NCBI GenBank assembly: GCA_965658765.1
Contig: CBFHTO010000005.1
Coordinates: 18,800 to 82,799 of the forward strand
Direction of reading: 5' to 3'
DNA length: 64,000 nucleotides
DNA from: Glaciecola sp965658765
GTDB taxonomy: Bacteria; Pseudomonadota; Gammaproteobacteria; Enterobacterales; Alteromonadaceae
The number at the start of each line of letters is the position of its first letter. Position 1 is the first letter of the stretch. Below, one piece after another: positions 33,168 to 42,240 of this stretch. The position numbers and the translations under genes were made by a program. Under the pieces are notes generated by a model, which was not told the origin of the DNA, did not search any database, and saw nothing but the letters and a program-made list of their open reading frames with translations.

Positions 33168-34676
33168 ATGATAAACACGGATACAAAGAAAACGCATATC
33201 GCCATTCTTGGGGGTGGTTCCGCCGGGTGGATGACCGCAGCTGCACTTAGCTCTCAGTTAAACTCAAATGCTTACAAAATCACATTAATTGAATCACCGA
33301 CCATCGGCACAGTTTCGGTGGGTGAAGCTACTATCCCAGGCATATTAGAATTTAATCAAATGCTAGGCATTGATGAACGCGACTTTCTATCTTTTACTAA
33401 AGGCAGCTTTAAGCTAGGGATCGTTTTCAAAGACTGGTTAAAGAAAGGCCAACAGTATATGCATCCTTTTGGTCCATATGGTGTAAATATGCAGGGTATA
33501 CCCTTCCACCATTATTGGTTAAAAAACCAAGCAAAGGACCACACTACCGAACTCAGTGATTTGAGTATTGAATATTGCGCCGCTAAACACGACCGATTCA
33601 GCCATCCAAACCCGCAAAGTCGCTCTCCCCTAGCGAATATAAAATATGCATATCATTTCGACGCTACCTTATATGCTGAGTTTCTAAATAACTTGGCAGT
33701 GTCGAAAGGCGTGCATCATATACAAGACACATTACTTAAGGTACACAAATCGGATGATGAAACCATCCATTCGTTAGAACTAGCGTCTGGCAAAAATGTT
33801 ACCGCTGATCTATTTATCGATTGTTCTGGCTTTAAGGGGCGTTTGATAGAACAAGAATTGCATGTTCAATATGAGGATTGGCGAAAATACCTCCCCTGCG
33901 ATAGTGCAATCGCTGTTCCGAGCAAAAGTCTAGAAGACCTTAAACCGTATACCATCGCGAGCGCACACGAAAACGGATGGCAATGGCAAATCCCGTTGCA
34001 ACATAGAGTTGGTAATGGTTTTGTCTATTCGAGTCAGTTTATATCCGAACAAAAAGCAAGTGAACAATTACTGCAAAGACTTCCCTCAGAAGCACTTGAT
34101 GAACCGCGAAAACTTACTTGGGTTAATGGAAAGCGCAAACAAGTTTGGAAAGGAAACTGTATTGCCATTGGCTTATCTGCTGGCTTTATTGAACCACTGG
34201 AATCCACCGGCTTACAGTTGATTCAATCGTCAATTATGCGGCTATTATCAATGTTTCCTCGATTCCCTGTTTCCGAAAAACTTAGACAAAGCTTCAATGA
34301 CTACACTAATGAAGAGATAGATCGCATCCGAGATTTTGTTATCTTGCATTACGTTGCAAGCGAGCGAAAGGACTCAGATTTTTGGCAATACTGCAATGAA
34401 ATAGACATACCTGAAGGACTAAAACACAAAATCGAACTATATCAGGCAAGTGGAAACATATACCGAGACAATAACGAGTTATTTAATGAAATTAGTTGGT
34501 TCTCAGTACTGAACGGGCAAGGGATCAAAGCCAAAACGTATCATCCCTTCGTTGATAATATGCCATCAGAAAACTTAGCAAAAAACATAAAAGTGATAAA
34601 AGGCGCAATGCAGGAAGCTGTCAACACCATGTCCGATCATAAAGCCTATTTAAACGCTTATCTTAATCAACAATAA
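33168..34676 (+). CDS. Flavin-dependent tryptophan halogenase homologue
   Basis: This 502-residue protein has the FAD-binding motif ILGGGSAGWMT (13-23) and VGEATIPGI (51-59). The lysine equivalent to the PrnA catalytic K79 is in GSFKLGIVF (K82), the halogenase tryptophan motif is GWQWQIPL (270-277), and the acidic residue equivalent to PrnA E346 is in EPLESTG (E345). All catalytic positions appear kept. Homologues often sit next to TonB-dependent receptors in marine gammaproteobacteria, without a proven substrate. It lies between the receptor and the amidase fusion gene, 15 bases before the latter. A role in the cell-wall locus is unknown. Confidence 0.88.
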   Translation: MINTDTKKTHIAILGGGSAGWMTAAALSSQLNSNAYKITLIESPTIGTVSVGEATIPGILEFNQMLGIDERDFLSFTKGSFKLGIVFKDWLKKGQQYMHPFGPYGVNMQGIPFHHYWLKNQAKDHTTELSDLSIEYCAAKHDRFSHPNPQSRSPLANIKYAYHFDATLYAEFLNNLAVSKGVHHIQDTLLKVHKSDDETIHSLELASGKNVTADLFIDCSGFKGRLIEQELHVQYEDWRKYLPCDSAIAVPSKSLEDLKPYTIASAHENGWQWQIPLQHRVGNGFVYSSQFISEQKASEQLLQRLPSEALDEPRKLTWVNGKRKQVWKGNCIAIGLSAGFIEPLESTGLQLIQSSIMRLLSMFPRFPVSEKLRQSFNDYTNEEIDRIRDFVILHYVASERKDSDFWQYCNEIDIPEGLKHKIELYQASGNIYRDNNELFNEISWFSVLNGQGIKAKTYHPFVDNMPSENLAKNIKVIKGAMQEAVNTMSDHKAYLNAYLNQQ

Positions 34677-34691
34677 ACGAGTTCAATTGTC

Positions 34692-37190
34692 ATGTCTTTT
34701 CTTAAACGTCTATTCTTTATTCTCATCGGCACGGGCCTTTTGCTAAGTTGCACGACTACCAAATACACTGAACTACCTTCAAGTAACCATAGTTTTCGAG
34801 TTAAATCACTGATAATGCATTTTACAGCGGTAAACTACGAGGATTCGGTGAAGTATCTCGTCAAAGAAGGTGGAGGAGTAAGCTCACATTACTTAATCCC
34901 GCAAATCGATGATGACACTTATCCTGGTACTAAAATAGAAGTGTTACAACTAGTTGATGAAAATAACCGCGCATGGCATGCAGGCGTGAGTTATTGGCAG
35001 GGTCGAGAAGGCTTAAATGACTCTTCTATAGGGATCGAAATTGTCAACGTTCCAAAATGCTTCGAACGAGAGGTACCAAAAGGTTTCATTAAACCAAAAT
35101 CAATGTGTATTTTTCCTGAATTCGAAAATCAACAAATAGAACTTTTAATTGAATTAAGTAAAGACATCTTAGCTCGTAACCCTGATATCGAACCCACAGC
35201 GGTGGTCGGTCATTCAGATATTGCCCCTTCACGCAAAAACGATCCTGGTCCACGATTTCCTTGGCAGAAACTTTATGAAGCAGGCATTGGCGCATGGTAC
35301 GACGACGAGACTGTCGCTAAATACTGGCGTCAATTTAATCAAAAGCCTCTACCTATTGGACTGCTCCAACAGGCATTAAATACTTACGGTTATGGAATTT
35401 TCCAAACGGGTGTTATGGACAAGCAAACACAAGATGTGCTTGGTGCTTTTCAAATGCACTTTTTACCTTGGCAGGTCGATAACAAAGCCAATAGTCAAAC
35501 TTCTGCTACCATTTTTGCCTTGCTCGAAAAATATTTTCCAGAACGACTTGAAGCCTTGCTTGGTGCTTATGAGAATTATCAGGAGCATGCAAAGAATGTC
35601 GGACGCGCTCAGCAAAATCAATTAAATTTTTCTTTCTTATATGACGAGGCAACTAAAGGACGTAGTCAAAAGCGCGCATTTATCGGGGACAGTAAAAAGA
35701 CTACCCTTAAAATAAAAGCTGAAAACATTAAAAGCGCTCAGATTTTTATTAACAATCAACAATTAAAGCTCAGCGAAGTGTTCAACAAGCAAGGAGTCTT
35801 TGAATACGATATTACTAAGCGGGTGGTAAGCGGTCTAAATTCACTTGAGGTTAAAGATCTAATACCCCACGCTCATCATAGTTCGAGCAAAGATAAACAA
35901 GAAAATACAAGCCAGGTAAGTTCAGACGCAAACTTAACAATCAGTATCTCTTTTCCGAGCCTTCACGCCAAAAAAAGCGCCAAAACATACGATTTTTCCA
36001 AGTTAGATAAGATGATTAATCAAGATGTAAGCTCAGGGTTTCCTGGCGCAGCAATACTCGTGGTACACAAAGGTGAAATTATCAAACGAAGTGCGTATGG
36101 CTATGCTAACAAATACTCATCTGACGAATCCTTGCTTGTAAATCCAGGCGCAATGTCACCAGAAACCTTATTTGACTTAGCTTCAAACACCAAAGTATTT
36201 GCAACGACCCTAGCGATTATGAAACTCGTCGATGAAGGAAAAATCAATCTTTATTCGCCGCTCGCAAACTATCTGGCAGAATACCAAGGCAGTGGCAGGG
36301 ATACGCGCACTGTTTCAGATTTACTCAGCCATGCCTCCGGTTATACGAGTAGTTTTGAGTTTTACAAAGACATTAACAGCAACAACTACTGGTACTCTCA
36401 AGATAAAGCCTTGACGGAAGAATTACTGCTAACTGCGTTGCCCTTTGTCGAACCAAGGCGCCAAACTCAACGCTACAGTGACACCAATTTTATGATCCTT
36501 GGTGCGCTGGTTGAGCGTGTCACAGGCATGCCACTTGATGTTTATGTTGAACAAGAAATTTATGCAAAGCTTGGACTTACTAATACCTTATTTACACCAC
36601 TTCAAAAGGGGATCTCATCACAAAATGTTGCCGCTACTGAAATCTACGGCAACACACGTAAAGGCACGGTCGATTTTCCAAATATTCGAAGTGGCGTATT
36701 AAGAGGCGAAGTACACGACGAAAAAGCCCATTATGCTATGCAAGGTGTGGCTGGACACGCGGGCTTGTTTTCAAATGTGGATGAGCTTGCCATTCTTGCA
36801 CAAATGCTATTAAACGAGGGCGGATATGGCAGTTATTATTTTGCAAGTCCTACTGTGGTAAGGCGATTTACGCACCCTGATCATATAGATGACTCGATTG
36901 GCTTAGGATGGCGCCTTGCGTCTGATGAAACAACTTGGCACTTTGGCCCTTATGCAAGTAGCAGGGCTTTCGGTCACACGGGTTGGACTGGCACCGCTTC
37001 AGTCATAGATCCTGAACTAGATCTCATTGTGATTTATCTAAGCAATAAACGCCACTCTCCGATCGTTGAACAGTCTGGAAATATAAGGTTCACAGGCAAC
37101 GATTACGATAGCGCCCGTTATGGAAAAGTAATGACGCAGGTTTATGAAGCAATTTTATCTGCAAATGCAAAACATAAATCGAAGCATTGA
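34692..37190 (+). CDS. Fusion lipoprotein: AmiD-like amidase plus PBP4B-like serine hydrolase
   Basis: This 832-residue protein has a lipobox (LLSC, Cys20). Residues about 35-205 form an Amidase_2 (AmpD/AmiD) domain with zinc ligands near H43 (MHFTA) and H174/D184 (VVGHSDIAPSRKNDPGPRFPW region), plus SIGIEIVN. A peptidoglycan-binding-like segment spans about 215-285. A linker of uncertain fold runs to 435. The C-terminal class-C beta-lactamase fold has S498-NT-K501, Y595-S-D597 and H762-T-G764. E. coli keeps these as AmiD and YfeW (PBP4B), and yfeW lies beside murQP. The fusion should both release stem peptides from MurNAc and process them. Domain limits are estimates. Confidence 0.88.
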   Translation: MSFLKRLFFILIGTGLLLSCTTTKYTELPSSNHSFRVKSLIMHFTAVNYEDSVKYLVKEGGGVSSHYLIPQIDDDTYPGTKIEVLQLVDENNRAWHAGVSYWQGREGLNDSSIGIEIVNVPKCFEREVPKGFIKPKSMCIFPEFENQQIELLIELSKDILARNPDIEPTAVVGHSDIAPSRKNDPGPRFPWQKLYEAGIGAWYDDETVAKYWRQFNQKPLPIGLLQQALNTYGYGIFQTGVMDKQTQDVLGAFQMHFLPWQVDNKANSQTSATIFALLEKYFPERLEALLGAYENYQEHAKNVGRAQQNQLNFSFLYDEATKGRSQKRAFIGDSKKTTLKIKAENIKSAQIFINNQQLKLSEVFNKQGVFEYDITKRVVSGLNSLEVKDLIPHAHHSSSKDKQENTSQVSSDANLTISISFPSLHAKKSAKTYDFSKLDKMINQDVSSGFPGAAILVVHKGEIIKRSAYGYANKYSSDESLLVNPGAMSPETLFDLASNTKVFATTLAIMKLVDEGKINLYSPLANYLAEYQGSGRDTRTVSDLLSHASGYTSSFEFYKDINSNNYWYSQDKALTEELLLTALPFVEPRRQTQRYSDTNFMILGALVERVTGMPLDVYVEQEIYAKLGLTNTLFTPLQKGISSQNVAATEIYGNTRKGTVDFPNIRSGVLRGEVHDEKAHYAMQGVAGHAGLFSNVDELAILAQMLLNEGGYGSYYFASPTVVRRFTHPDHIDDSIGLGWRLASDETTWHFGPYASSRAFGHTGWTGTASVIDPELDLIVIYLSNKRHSPIVEQSGNIRFTGNDYDSARYGKVMTQVYEAILSANAKHKSKH

Positions 37191-37204
37191 GTTATGCTAT
37201 CTTA

Positions 37205-37258
37205 TTAGGGCCTGTTAATTTTCAACATGCCCTAGGGTCTGTTTTACAGGGCCTAATA
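37205..37258 (+). terminator. Inverted-repeat pair between the fusion gene and the transporter
   Basis: TTAGGGCCTGT and ACAGGGCCTAA pair with one mismatch across the whole stretch. Two smaller hairpins form inside (GGCCTGTT/AACATGCC and GGGTCTGT/ACAGGGCC). No long T-run follows, so it may be a Rho-dependent or attenuating element. Confidence 0.45.
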
Positions 37259-37293
37259 TTTGACGTTTAACAATAAGAAAAACAGGAACTATT

Positions 37294-38670
37294 TTGGATT
37301 GGTTTAGCATTCTCCCTCCCATCGTTGCCATTGCTATTGTGCTTTGGAAAAAAGAAGTCATCTTGGCTTTGTTGCTTTCTGTTTTTGCATCAGAGCTTTT
37401 GCTGCTGATATCAGGAGCTTCTGGCTCTTCGGTTTTGTTTGCCCCAATCAATACCATCGAACGAGTGGTCAGTACCGTCGGTGAACCAGGCAACGCGCGT
37501 ATTCTATTATTTAGCTTATTAGTAGGAGCCTTGCTAGCGTTTATAAGAGACTCGGGCGGCGTTGCAGCTTTTGTAGAGAAATTGATTTCTTCCGGCATAG
37601 CAAAAACTAAACGACGAGCGGGTGGCATAACGATGTTTACTGGTGTAATCGTATTTATTGAGTCGAATTTAAGTGTCTTAACAGCTGGAATTATGGCTCG
37701 CGGATTGTTCGACAAATTTAAAATGAGCCGAGCACGTTTGGCATATGTTATTGACTCCACGAGTGCACCTGTTTGTATTCTAATTTTGCTTAACGGATGG
37801 GGCGCATACATTTTGGGTTTACTAAGCGCATACGAACTACCTGAAAACGCGTTGGTCGTGTTATGGAGTACGTTGCCATATAATGTCTACGCATGGCTTA
37901 CTCTTGTATTTGTGGCTTATACTATCTTTGCTGACAAAGTGCATGGTCCGATGAAAGAAGCCGAGCAAAAGCTCGAAAGAATAGACAGTAATATTGAAAT
38001 AGCAAAAGCAAGCAAAGCAAGATACATGGTTGCACCTCTCACTGTCATGATAGTAGGTATGGTTGCTTTCATGTTTTACACTGGCGATGGCGACATTACT
38101 CAAGGCAGTGGCAGCCGTTCTGTACTCTATGCGACTTTTTTGGCCTGTATTGTAGGATATTCGATGGTCATCATGAGTAAGCAACAAGGCCATCAAGGCG
38201 CATTCAAACTCGGCTTTAATGGTATGAGTGAACTACTGCCTTTAGTCAGTATTGTTATGCTATCCATAAGCCTTGGCAGCAGTCTAAAAGAATTGGGTAC
38301 AGGCGTATTTGTAGCCGGCATTGTGGGAGACTATTTGCCGATTTTCTTAGTCGCACCGATGTTGTTTCTCGCAGGAGGAATAATTTCGTTTACTACGGGC
38401 ACCTCTTGGGGCACCTTTGCGATTCTTATTCCAATAGGTATGCCACTTGTTCAGGCTCTTGGCTTGCCGCCAGAACTTATATTGGCAGCAATATTAGGTG
38501 GAGGGATCTTTGGTGACCATTGCTCTCCTATTTCAGACACAACAGCAGTATCTTCCTTAGCCGCAGGTTGTGACTTACTAAACCATGTAAAAACGCAACT
38601 GCCTTACGCTTTAACAGCAGGTGCTCTGACGATCGTTGCTTACATAGCACTGAGTGTGTTGATGATATAG
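37294..38670 (+). CDS. NhaC-family Na+/H+ antiporter-like transporter
   Basis: This 458-residue inner-membrane protein has about 11-12 hydrophobic segments. NhaC/SitG-like landmarks are PPIVAIAIVLWKKEVILALL at the N-terminus, FIRDSGG, FIESNLSVL, YVIDSTSAPVCILI and FTTGTSWGTFAILIPIGMPL, then GGGIFGDHCSPISDTT. TTG at 37294 is the start: AGGAA sits at good spacing and no ATG is available nearby. NhaC relatives include sodium/proton and substrate/sodium exchangers. At the end of the muropeptide locus it could maintain the sodium gradient for the symporter, or move an amino acid or lactate. Which of these is not decided by sequence. Confidence 0.82.
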   Translation: MDWFSILPPIVAIAIVLWKKEVILALLLSVFASELLLLISGASGSSVLFAPINTIERVVSTVGEPGNARILLFSLLVGALLAFIRDSGGVAAFVEKLISSGIAKTKRRAGGITMFTGVIVFIESNLSVLTAGIMARGLFDKFKMSRARLAYVIDSTSAPVCILILLNGWGAYILGLLSAYELPENALVVLWSTLPYNVYAWLTLVFVAYTIFADKVHGPMKEAEQKLERIDSNIEIAKASKARYMVAPLTVMIVGMVAFMFYTGDGDITQGSGSRSVLYATFLACIVGYSMVIMSKQQGHQGAFKLGFNGMSELLPLVSIVMLSISLGSSLKELGTGVFVAGIVGDYLPIFLVAPMLFLAGGIISFTTGTSWGTFAILIPIGMPLVQALGLPPELILAAILGGGIFGDHCSPISDTTAVSSLAAGCDLLNHVKTQLPYALTAGALTIVAYIALSVLMI

Positions 38671-38694
38671 GGGGCGCATTATGTGGCTTAACGC

Positions 38695-39108
38695 TCATGT
38701 TGCAAAAAGACTACGCGGATCGTTAAAATATTTAAATTCAAGTGCGTTACCCGCAAAGTCGTAAACGAAAAACGTACCCTGTTCGCCAACCTCACCCTCA
38801 AAGCGAATGTAGGGCTCGATTTCAAACGCCACCTTGTGTTGTCTGAGAGCTTCAGCGGTATTTGTCCAATTTACTTTGTCCATGACCAAACCAAAATGAG
38901 GTACTGGGACGGCTTTATTGTCAACTTCATTTGGCTTAACGGGGCTTGGCATTTTACCCACAAGATGCGTCACTAATTGATGACCAAAAAAGTTCCAATC
39001 GACCCAGCAGGTGTCGCTGCGCCCCTGTTCACAGTGAAGGATATCACCATAGAAATGCTTAGCTTTATCTAAATCATCAACTGGAATGGCTAAATGAAAA
39101 GGGTACAT
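38695..39108 (-). CDS. Glyoxalase/VOC-fold protein
   Basis: This is a 137-residue metal-dependent VOC-fold protein (glyoxalase, bleomycin-resistance, dioxygenase superfamily). It opens with FHLAIPVDDLDKAKHFYGD and ends with FFVYDFAGNALEFKYF, a metal-ligand glutamate region of the fold. The ATG at 39108 is chosen because AGGTGAG lies seven bases upstream, overlapping the stop of the aldehyde dehydrogenase. The GTG at 39120 is the alternative. Co-transcription with the aldehyde dehydrogenase suggests a shared detoxifying role, but no substrate can be named. Confidence 0.82.
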   Translation of the reverse strand: MYPFHLAIPVDDLDKAKHFYGDILHCEQGRSDTCWVDWNFFGHQLVTHLVGKMPSPVKPNEVDNKAVPVPHFGLVMDKVNWTNTAEALRQHKVAFEIEPYIRFEGEVGEQGTFFVYDFAGNALEFKYFNDPRSLFAT

Positions 39109-39120
39109 ATCAATACTCAC

Positions 39121-40569
39121 CTACTTTAAAAAGCGCTTTAAGACCCAAAGCTTTAACTTATTGAAAGGCATGTAGCGCAATGAATTTTCAAAACTAAAGC
39201 TGCGGCGCATTACTGACTTTTGATGCGAAAAAGCATCGAAACCAAATTTGCCATGATAACGACCCATACCGCTTGTACCAACACCACCAAAAGGCAATTT
39301 AGGGTTGAGCATAAACATACTGGTATCGTTGATGCACATTGAACCTGCACTCACTCGCTGAACAAATTTTTGCTCAAAGTCTGAGTCTTCGGTAAACAAG
39401 TAAGCTGCTAGCGGTTTAGCGCGAGCGCGTATAAATTCGAGCATGTCACTGCGACCATTAAAACTAACTATGGGCAGTATCGGCCCAAATATTTCTTCCT
39501 GCATGATTGGACTATTGGGGTCAGGGTTAACGACTATTGTCGGCGCTAAATAACGATTTTCAATATTGTATTCCCCTCCAAAGACTACGTTTTGATTGTC
39601 CAAATATGACACAAGTCGCTCACAATGACGGGAATTAACTACTCGTCCATAGAAGCGATTTTTTTGCGGATCTTTCTTGTATTGTCTCGTGATCACTTTC
39701 TTTAGCTCATCTACAACATTGTCTAACTGGCTGTGGTGAACCATTAAATAGTCTGGCGCTATACATGTTTGCCCTGCATTCATAAACTTGCCCCAACTTA
39801 TTCTGTTAAGCGCAGTTTTCAAATTGATGTTTTTGTCGATGATACAAGGACTTTTACCACCTAACTCTAAGGTCACCGGTGTTAAATGCTTTGCTGCAGC
39901 ATTCATCACGATCTTGCCAACTCGCTCGCCACCAGTGTAAAACACGTGGTCAAAGGGCATCTCTAGCAATTGAGACGTCGGTTCTTGGCCTCCCTCTACC
40001 ACTGCAATTGCATTCATATCTAAATATTTAGGAAGAAGCTCTGCAATCAGTTTAGACGTTTGTGGTGCCAGTTCAGAAGGCTTTACCACTGCACAGTTAC
40101 CTGCTGATATCGCCGCTAGCATCGGACTCAACGACAATTGAAACGGATAGTTCCAGGCACCAATGACAAGGCAAGTTCCAAGTGGCTCTGCCTGTATGTA
40201 ACTCTTAGCAGGAAAGGCAAGCATCGGCGTTGAATGTCTTTGAGGCTTCATCCATTTTTCGAGGTTTTTTAATAAAAATTGTGCGTCTTTTATGAGGTAG
40301 CCGATTTCGGTTAAGAAAGCTTCTTCATATGACTTATGTAGATCTTTATTTAGCGCTTCAGCAATGGCTTTTTCTTCATTTTTAAGTAGTGACAGAAACG
40401 CTGTAAGCTGACGCTTTCTCCATGATGCAGAGCGCGTAGCACCACTGGCAAAGTAAGTATCAAGTTTTTCTTTAACCTGTTTTATCTGTAAAGCGAGCAT
40501 CGAATCTGTCTCGGATAAAGACTCAGGTTGTTGGTTCAAACTCACAACTGATGCGACTTTATTACTCAT
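39121..40569 (-). CDS. Aldehyde dehydrogenase (coniferyl-aldehyde dehydrogenase type)
   Basis: This 482-residue NAD(P)-dependent aldehyde dehydrogenase is of the class-3, membrane-associated type. The catalytic glutamate is in TLELGGKSPCIID, the nucleophilic cysteine in MNAGQTCIAPDYLM, and the cofactor-site stretch is GAWNYPFQLSLSPMLAAISA. QEEIFGPILPIV and the C-terminal FGGVGTSGMGRYHGKFGFDAF are typical of the CalB-like group. The C-terminal tail (KLKLWVLKRFLK) is basic and amphipathic and may associate with the membrane. It lies immediately upstream of the VOC gene, with the stop codon next to that gene's ribosome site. Aldehyde detoxification is the probable role. Confidence 0.9.
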   Translation of the reverse strand: MSNKVASVVSLNQQPESLSETDSMLALQIKQVKEKLDTYFASGATRSASWRKRQLTAFLSLLKNEEKAIAEALNKDLHKSYEEAFLTEIGYLIKDAQFLLKNLEKWMKPQRHSTPMLAFPAKSYIQAEPLGTCLVIGAWNYPFQLSLSPMLAAISAGNCAVVKPSELAPQTSKLIAELLPKYLDMNAIAVVEGGQEPTSQLLEMPFDHVFYTGGERVGKIVMNAAAKHLTPVTLELGGKSPCIIDKNINLKTALNRISWGKFMNAGQTCIAPDYLMVHHSQLDNVVDELKKVITRQYKKDPQKNRFYGRVVNSRHCERLVSYLDNQNVVFGGEYNIENRYLAPTIVVNPDPNSPIMQEEIFGPILPIVSFNGRSDMLEFIRARAKPLAAYLFTEDSDFEQKFVQRVSAGSMCINDTSMFMLNPKLPFGGVGTSGMGRYHGKFGFDAFSHQKSVMRRSFSFENSLRYMPFNKLKLWVLKRFLK

Positions 40570-40882
40570 GTGGCGTCTTTCCTTTTTAAAGATTTGAGTT
40601 ACAGCTTTAGATGTAGATTATCAAAGAACGAACTTAGGTTCTATCGCTAGAGCTTTACTTTAAATACACCTAACGAGTGCAAAAAGATTGCTCACATAAG
40701 TGATTTGGGGGCTTACGATAAAAACCAGAACTCTAAACCCATCATTTAGATTGGTCGGTAACGTAGAAATACCTAAGCGTGCTTTTATTAGCGCTCGCAT
40801 TAATATTCTTGTTGATACTCTTGCGAATGTTTTTTACAACATTCTTGTCAACATTCGTACCCATACTCGAGCCAGTTATTGA
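40570..40882. other. Intergenic region between the aldehyde dehydrogenase and DUF1244 genes
   Basis: This 313-base AT-rich stretch holds the aldehyde dehydrogenase promoter. Open frames here are short and lack family character. No RNA gene or strong terminator was seen. Confidence 0.4.
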
Positions 40883-41182
40883 TTACTTTTTTGCAGCTTG
40901 TCGTTTTTCAAATGCAGCTTGTTGTTCTGGCGTTGCTTTCGTTTGGTATTTATCTTTGTACTCTGAATACGGCATACCATACACGTGCTCTCGCGCCGCC
41001 TCATAATCTATGTCTACACCGCGTTCTTGCGCCTCTGCAGAGTACCACTTAGCTAGACAATTTCGACAAAAATCTGCGACGATCATTAGGTCAATATTTT
41101 GAACATCTTTGTTTGCATCTAAATGTGAAAGCATACGTCTAAAAGCAGCTGCTTCAATTTCAGTTTGTGTTTCTTTATTCAT
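40883..41182 (-). CDS. DUF1244-family protein
   Basis: This is a 99-residue cytosolic protein with the family core AAAFRRMLSHLDANKDVQN, IDLMIVADFCRNCLAKWY and REHVYGMPYSEYKDKYQ. The RNCLAKWY cysteine pair is conserved in the family and suggests metal or redox use. Function is unknown. The ATG at 41182 is chosen because it aligns with the usual family N-terminus; an upstream ATG at 41212 would add ten residues. It lies downstream of moaA on the same strand with a 60-90 base gap, and no functional link to molybdopterin is evident. Confidence 0.88.
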   Translation of the reverse strand: MNKETQTEIEAAAFRRMLSHLDANKDVQNIDLMIVADFCRNCLAKWYSAEAQERGVDIDYEAAREHVYGMPYSEYKDKYQTKATPEQQAAFEKRQAAKK

Positions 41183-41274
41183 GTTGATTTCTTTTTTATT
41201 TAAAGTAGTCATCTTACGTTACACCTTCGCGACTTGCGGCGAGCTAGCATCACAGCACCTATAAGCAATCCACT

Positions 41275-42240
41275 TTAGCCACCGATCATAGCGAGGTGTT
41301 TGGTCGCTCCAGTATACCCATCGTGTAAATAATGTGTCGCCTTTTTATTTGACAAACAATCAACCAAAGCATTTTGTAATGCAGTGGGCTTGTTTTCTTG
41401 CATATATTGGCGCAAGTCGATACCCATTTCTGAAAACAAACAGAGGTGCAGTTTGCCCGTTGAACTTATCCGCAACCTATTGCACGTAGAGCAAAAGTCT
41501 TTGCTGTAAGGCATAATTAACCCAATCCGGCCTTCATATTCCGGATGCTGAAACTCTTGCGCGGGTCCGGCGGCTTTATCTCTAATGACCTGCCCCCAAC
41601 CGGATGCAATAAGTTGTTTTTTGATGGGTTCGCCAGACACGTGGTTTTCATCAAAAAATTTAACATTGTCGCCAGTTTGCATTAACTCAATGAAGCGCAG
41701 CGTAACCGGCTTGTCCTTTATCCACTTGAGAAAGCGCGACATCTCATTACCATTATATTGGCGCATTAAAACAGCGTTAATTTTAACTTTGATACCTAAT
41801 TCAGCTGCCCTCTCAATCCCTCTAAGAATACTGTCGAGTTTATCGTGGCCTGTAATACTGTGAAACATGTGAGGATCAAAGCTATCGATGCTAATATTCA
41901 ATGAGTTGAGCCCTGCTGAGTGCCACTTGTCTACGTCTTTTTCTAACTTAAATGCGTTCGTTGTCATCGCGACGTGTTTAATGCCCTTTGTAGAAGCGCA
42001 TTTTTCAATGATTTGAGGGAGGTCTTTTCGCAATGAGGGCTCACCACCTGTGATACGGACTTTAGACGTCCCAAGCCCAGCAAAGGCTTCTACAACCGTA
42101 TCTATTTCACTCAAGGACAAAAACGAGCGTTCTGAACCTTGATACCCATCTGGCAAGCAGTAAGTACAGCGAAAGTTGCACACATCTGTGATGGACAGCC
42201 GCAAATAATGGAAGCGACGCCCAAATTTATCTTCTAACAT
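41275..42240 (-). CDS. moaA: GTP 3',8-cyclase (molybdenum cofactor step 1)
   Basis: MoaA is a radical-SAM enzyme that rearranges GTP, the first step of molybdopterin synthesis, with MoaC. The 321-residue protein has the radical-SAM cluster CNFRCTYC (C21, C25, C28), the SAM-binding RITGGEPSLRKDL, and the C-terminal second cluster CSTCNRLRISSTGKLHLC (C250, C253, C267). It ends in the required Gly-Gly. The gene follows moeA on the same strand after a 412-base gap, so it probably has its own promoter and leader. MoaC is not adjacent and not in the window. Confidence 0.96.
   Translation of the reverse strand: MLEDKFGRRFHYLRLSITDVCNFRCTYCLPDGYQGSERSFLSLSEIDTVVEAFAGLGTSKVRITGGEPSLRKDLPQIIEKCASTKGIKHVAMTTNAFKLEKDVDKWHSAGLNSLNISIDSFDPHMFHSITGHDKLDSILRGIERAAELGIKVKINAVLMRQYNGNEMSRFLKWIKDKPVTLRFIELMQTGDNVKFFDENHVSGEPIKKQLIASGWGQVIRDKAAGPAQEFQHPEYEGRIGLIMPYSKDFCSTCNRLRISSTGKLHLCLFSEMGIDLRQYMQENKPTALQNALVDCLSNKKATHYLHDGYTGATKHLAMIGG

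Noticed and set aside
37215..37811. A 198-residue open frame on the reverse strand under the NhaC-type gene
   Set aside because: It is antisense to a clear transporter with strong family motifs and lacks its own ribosome site or domain.
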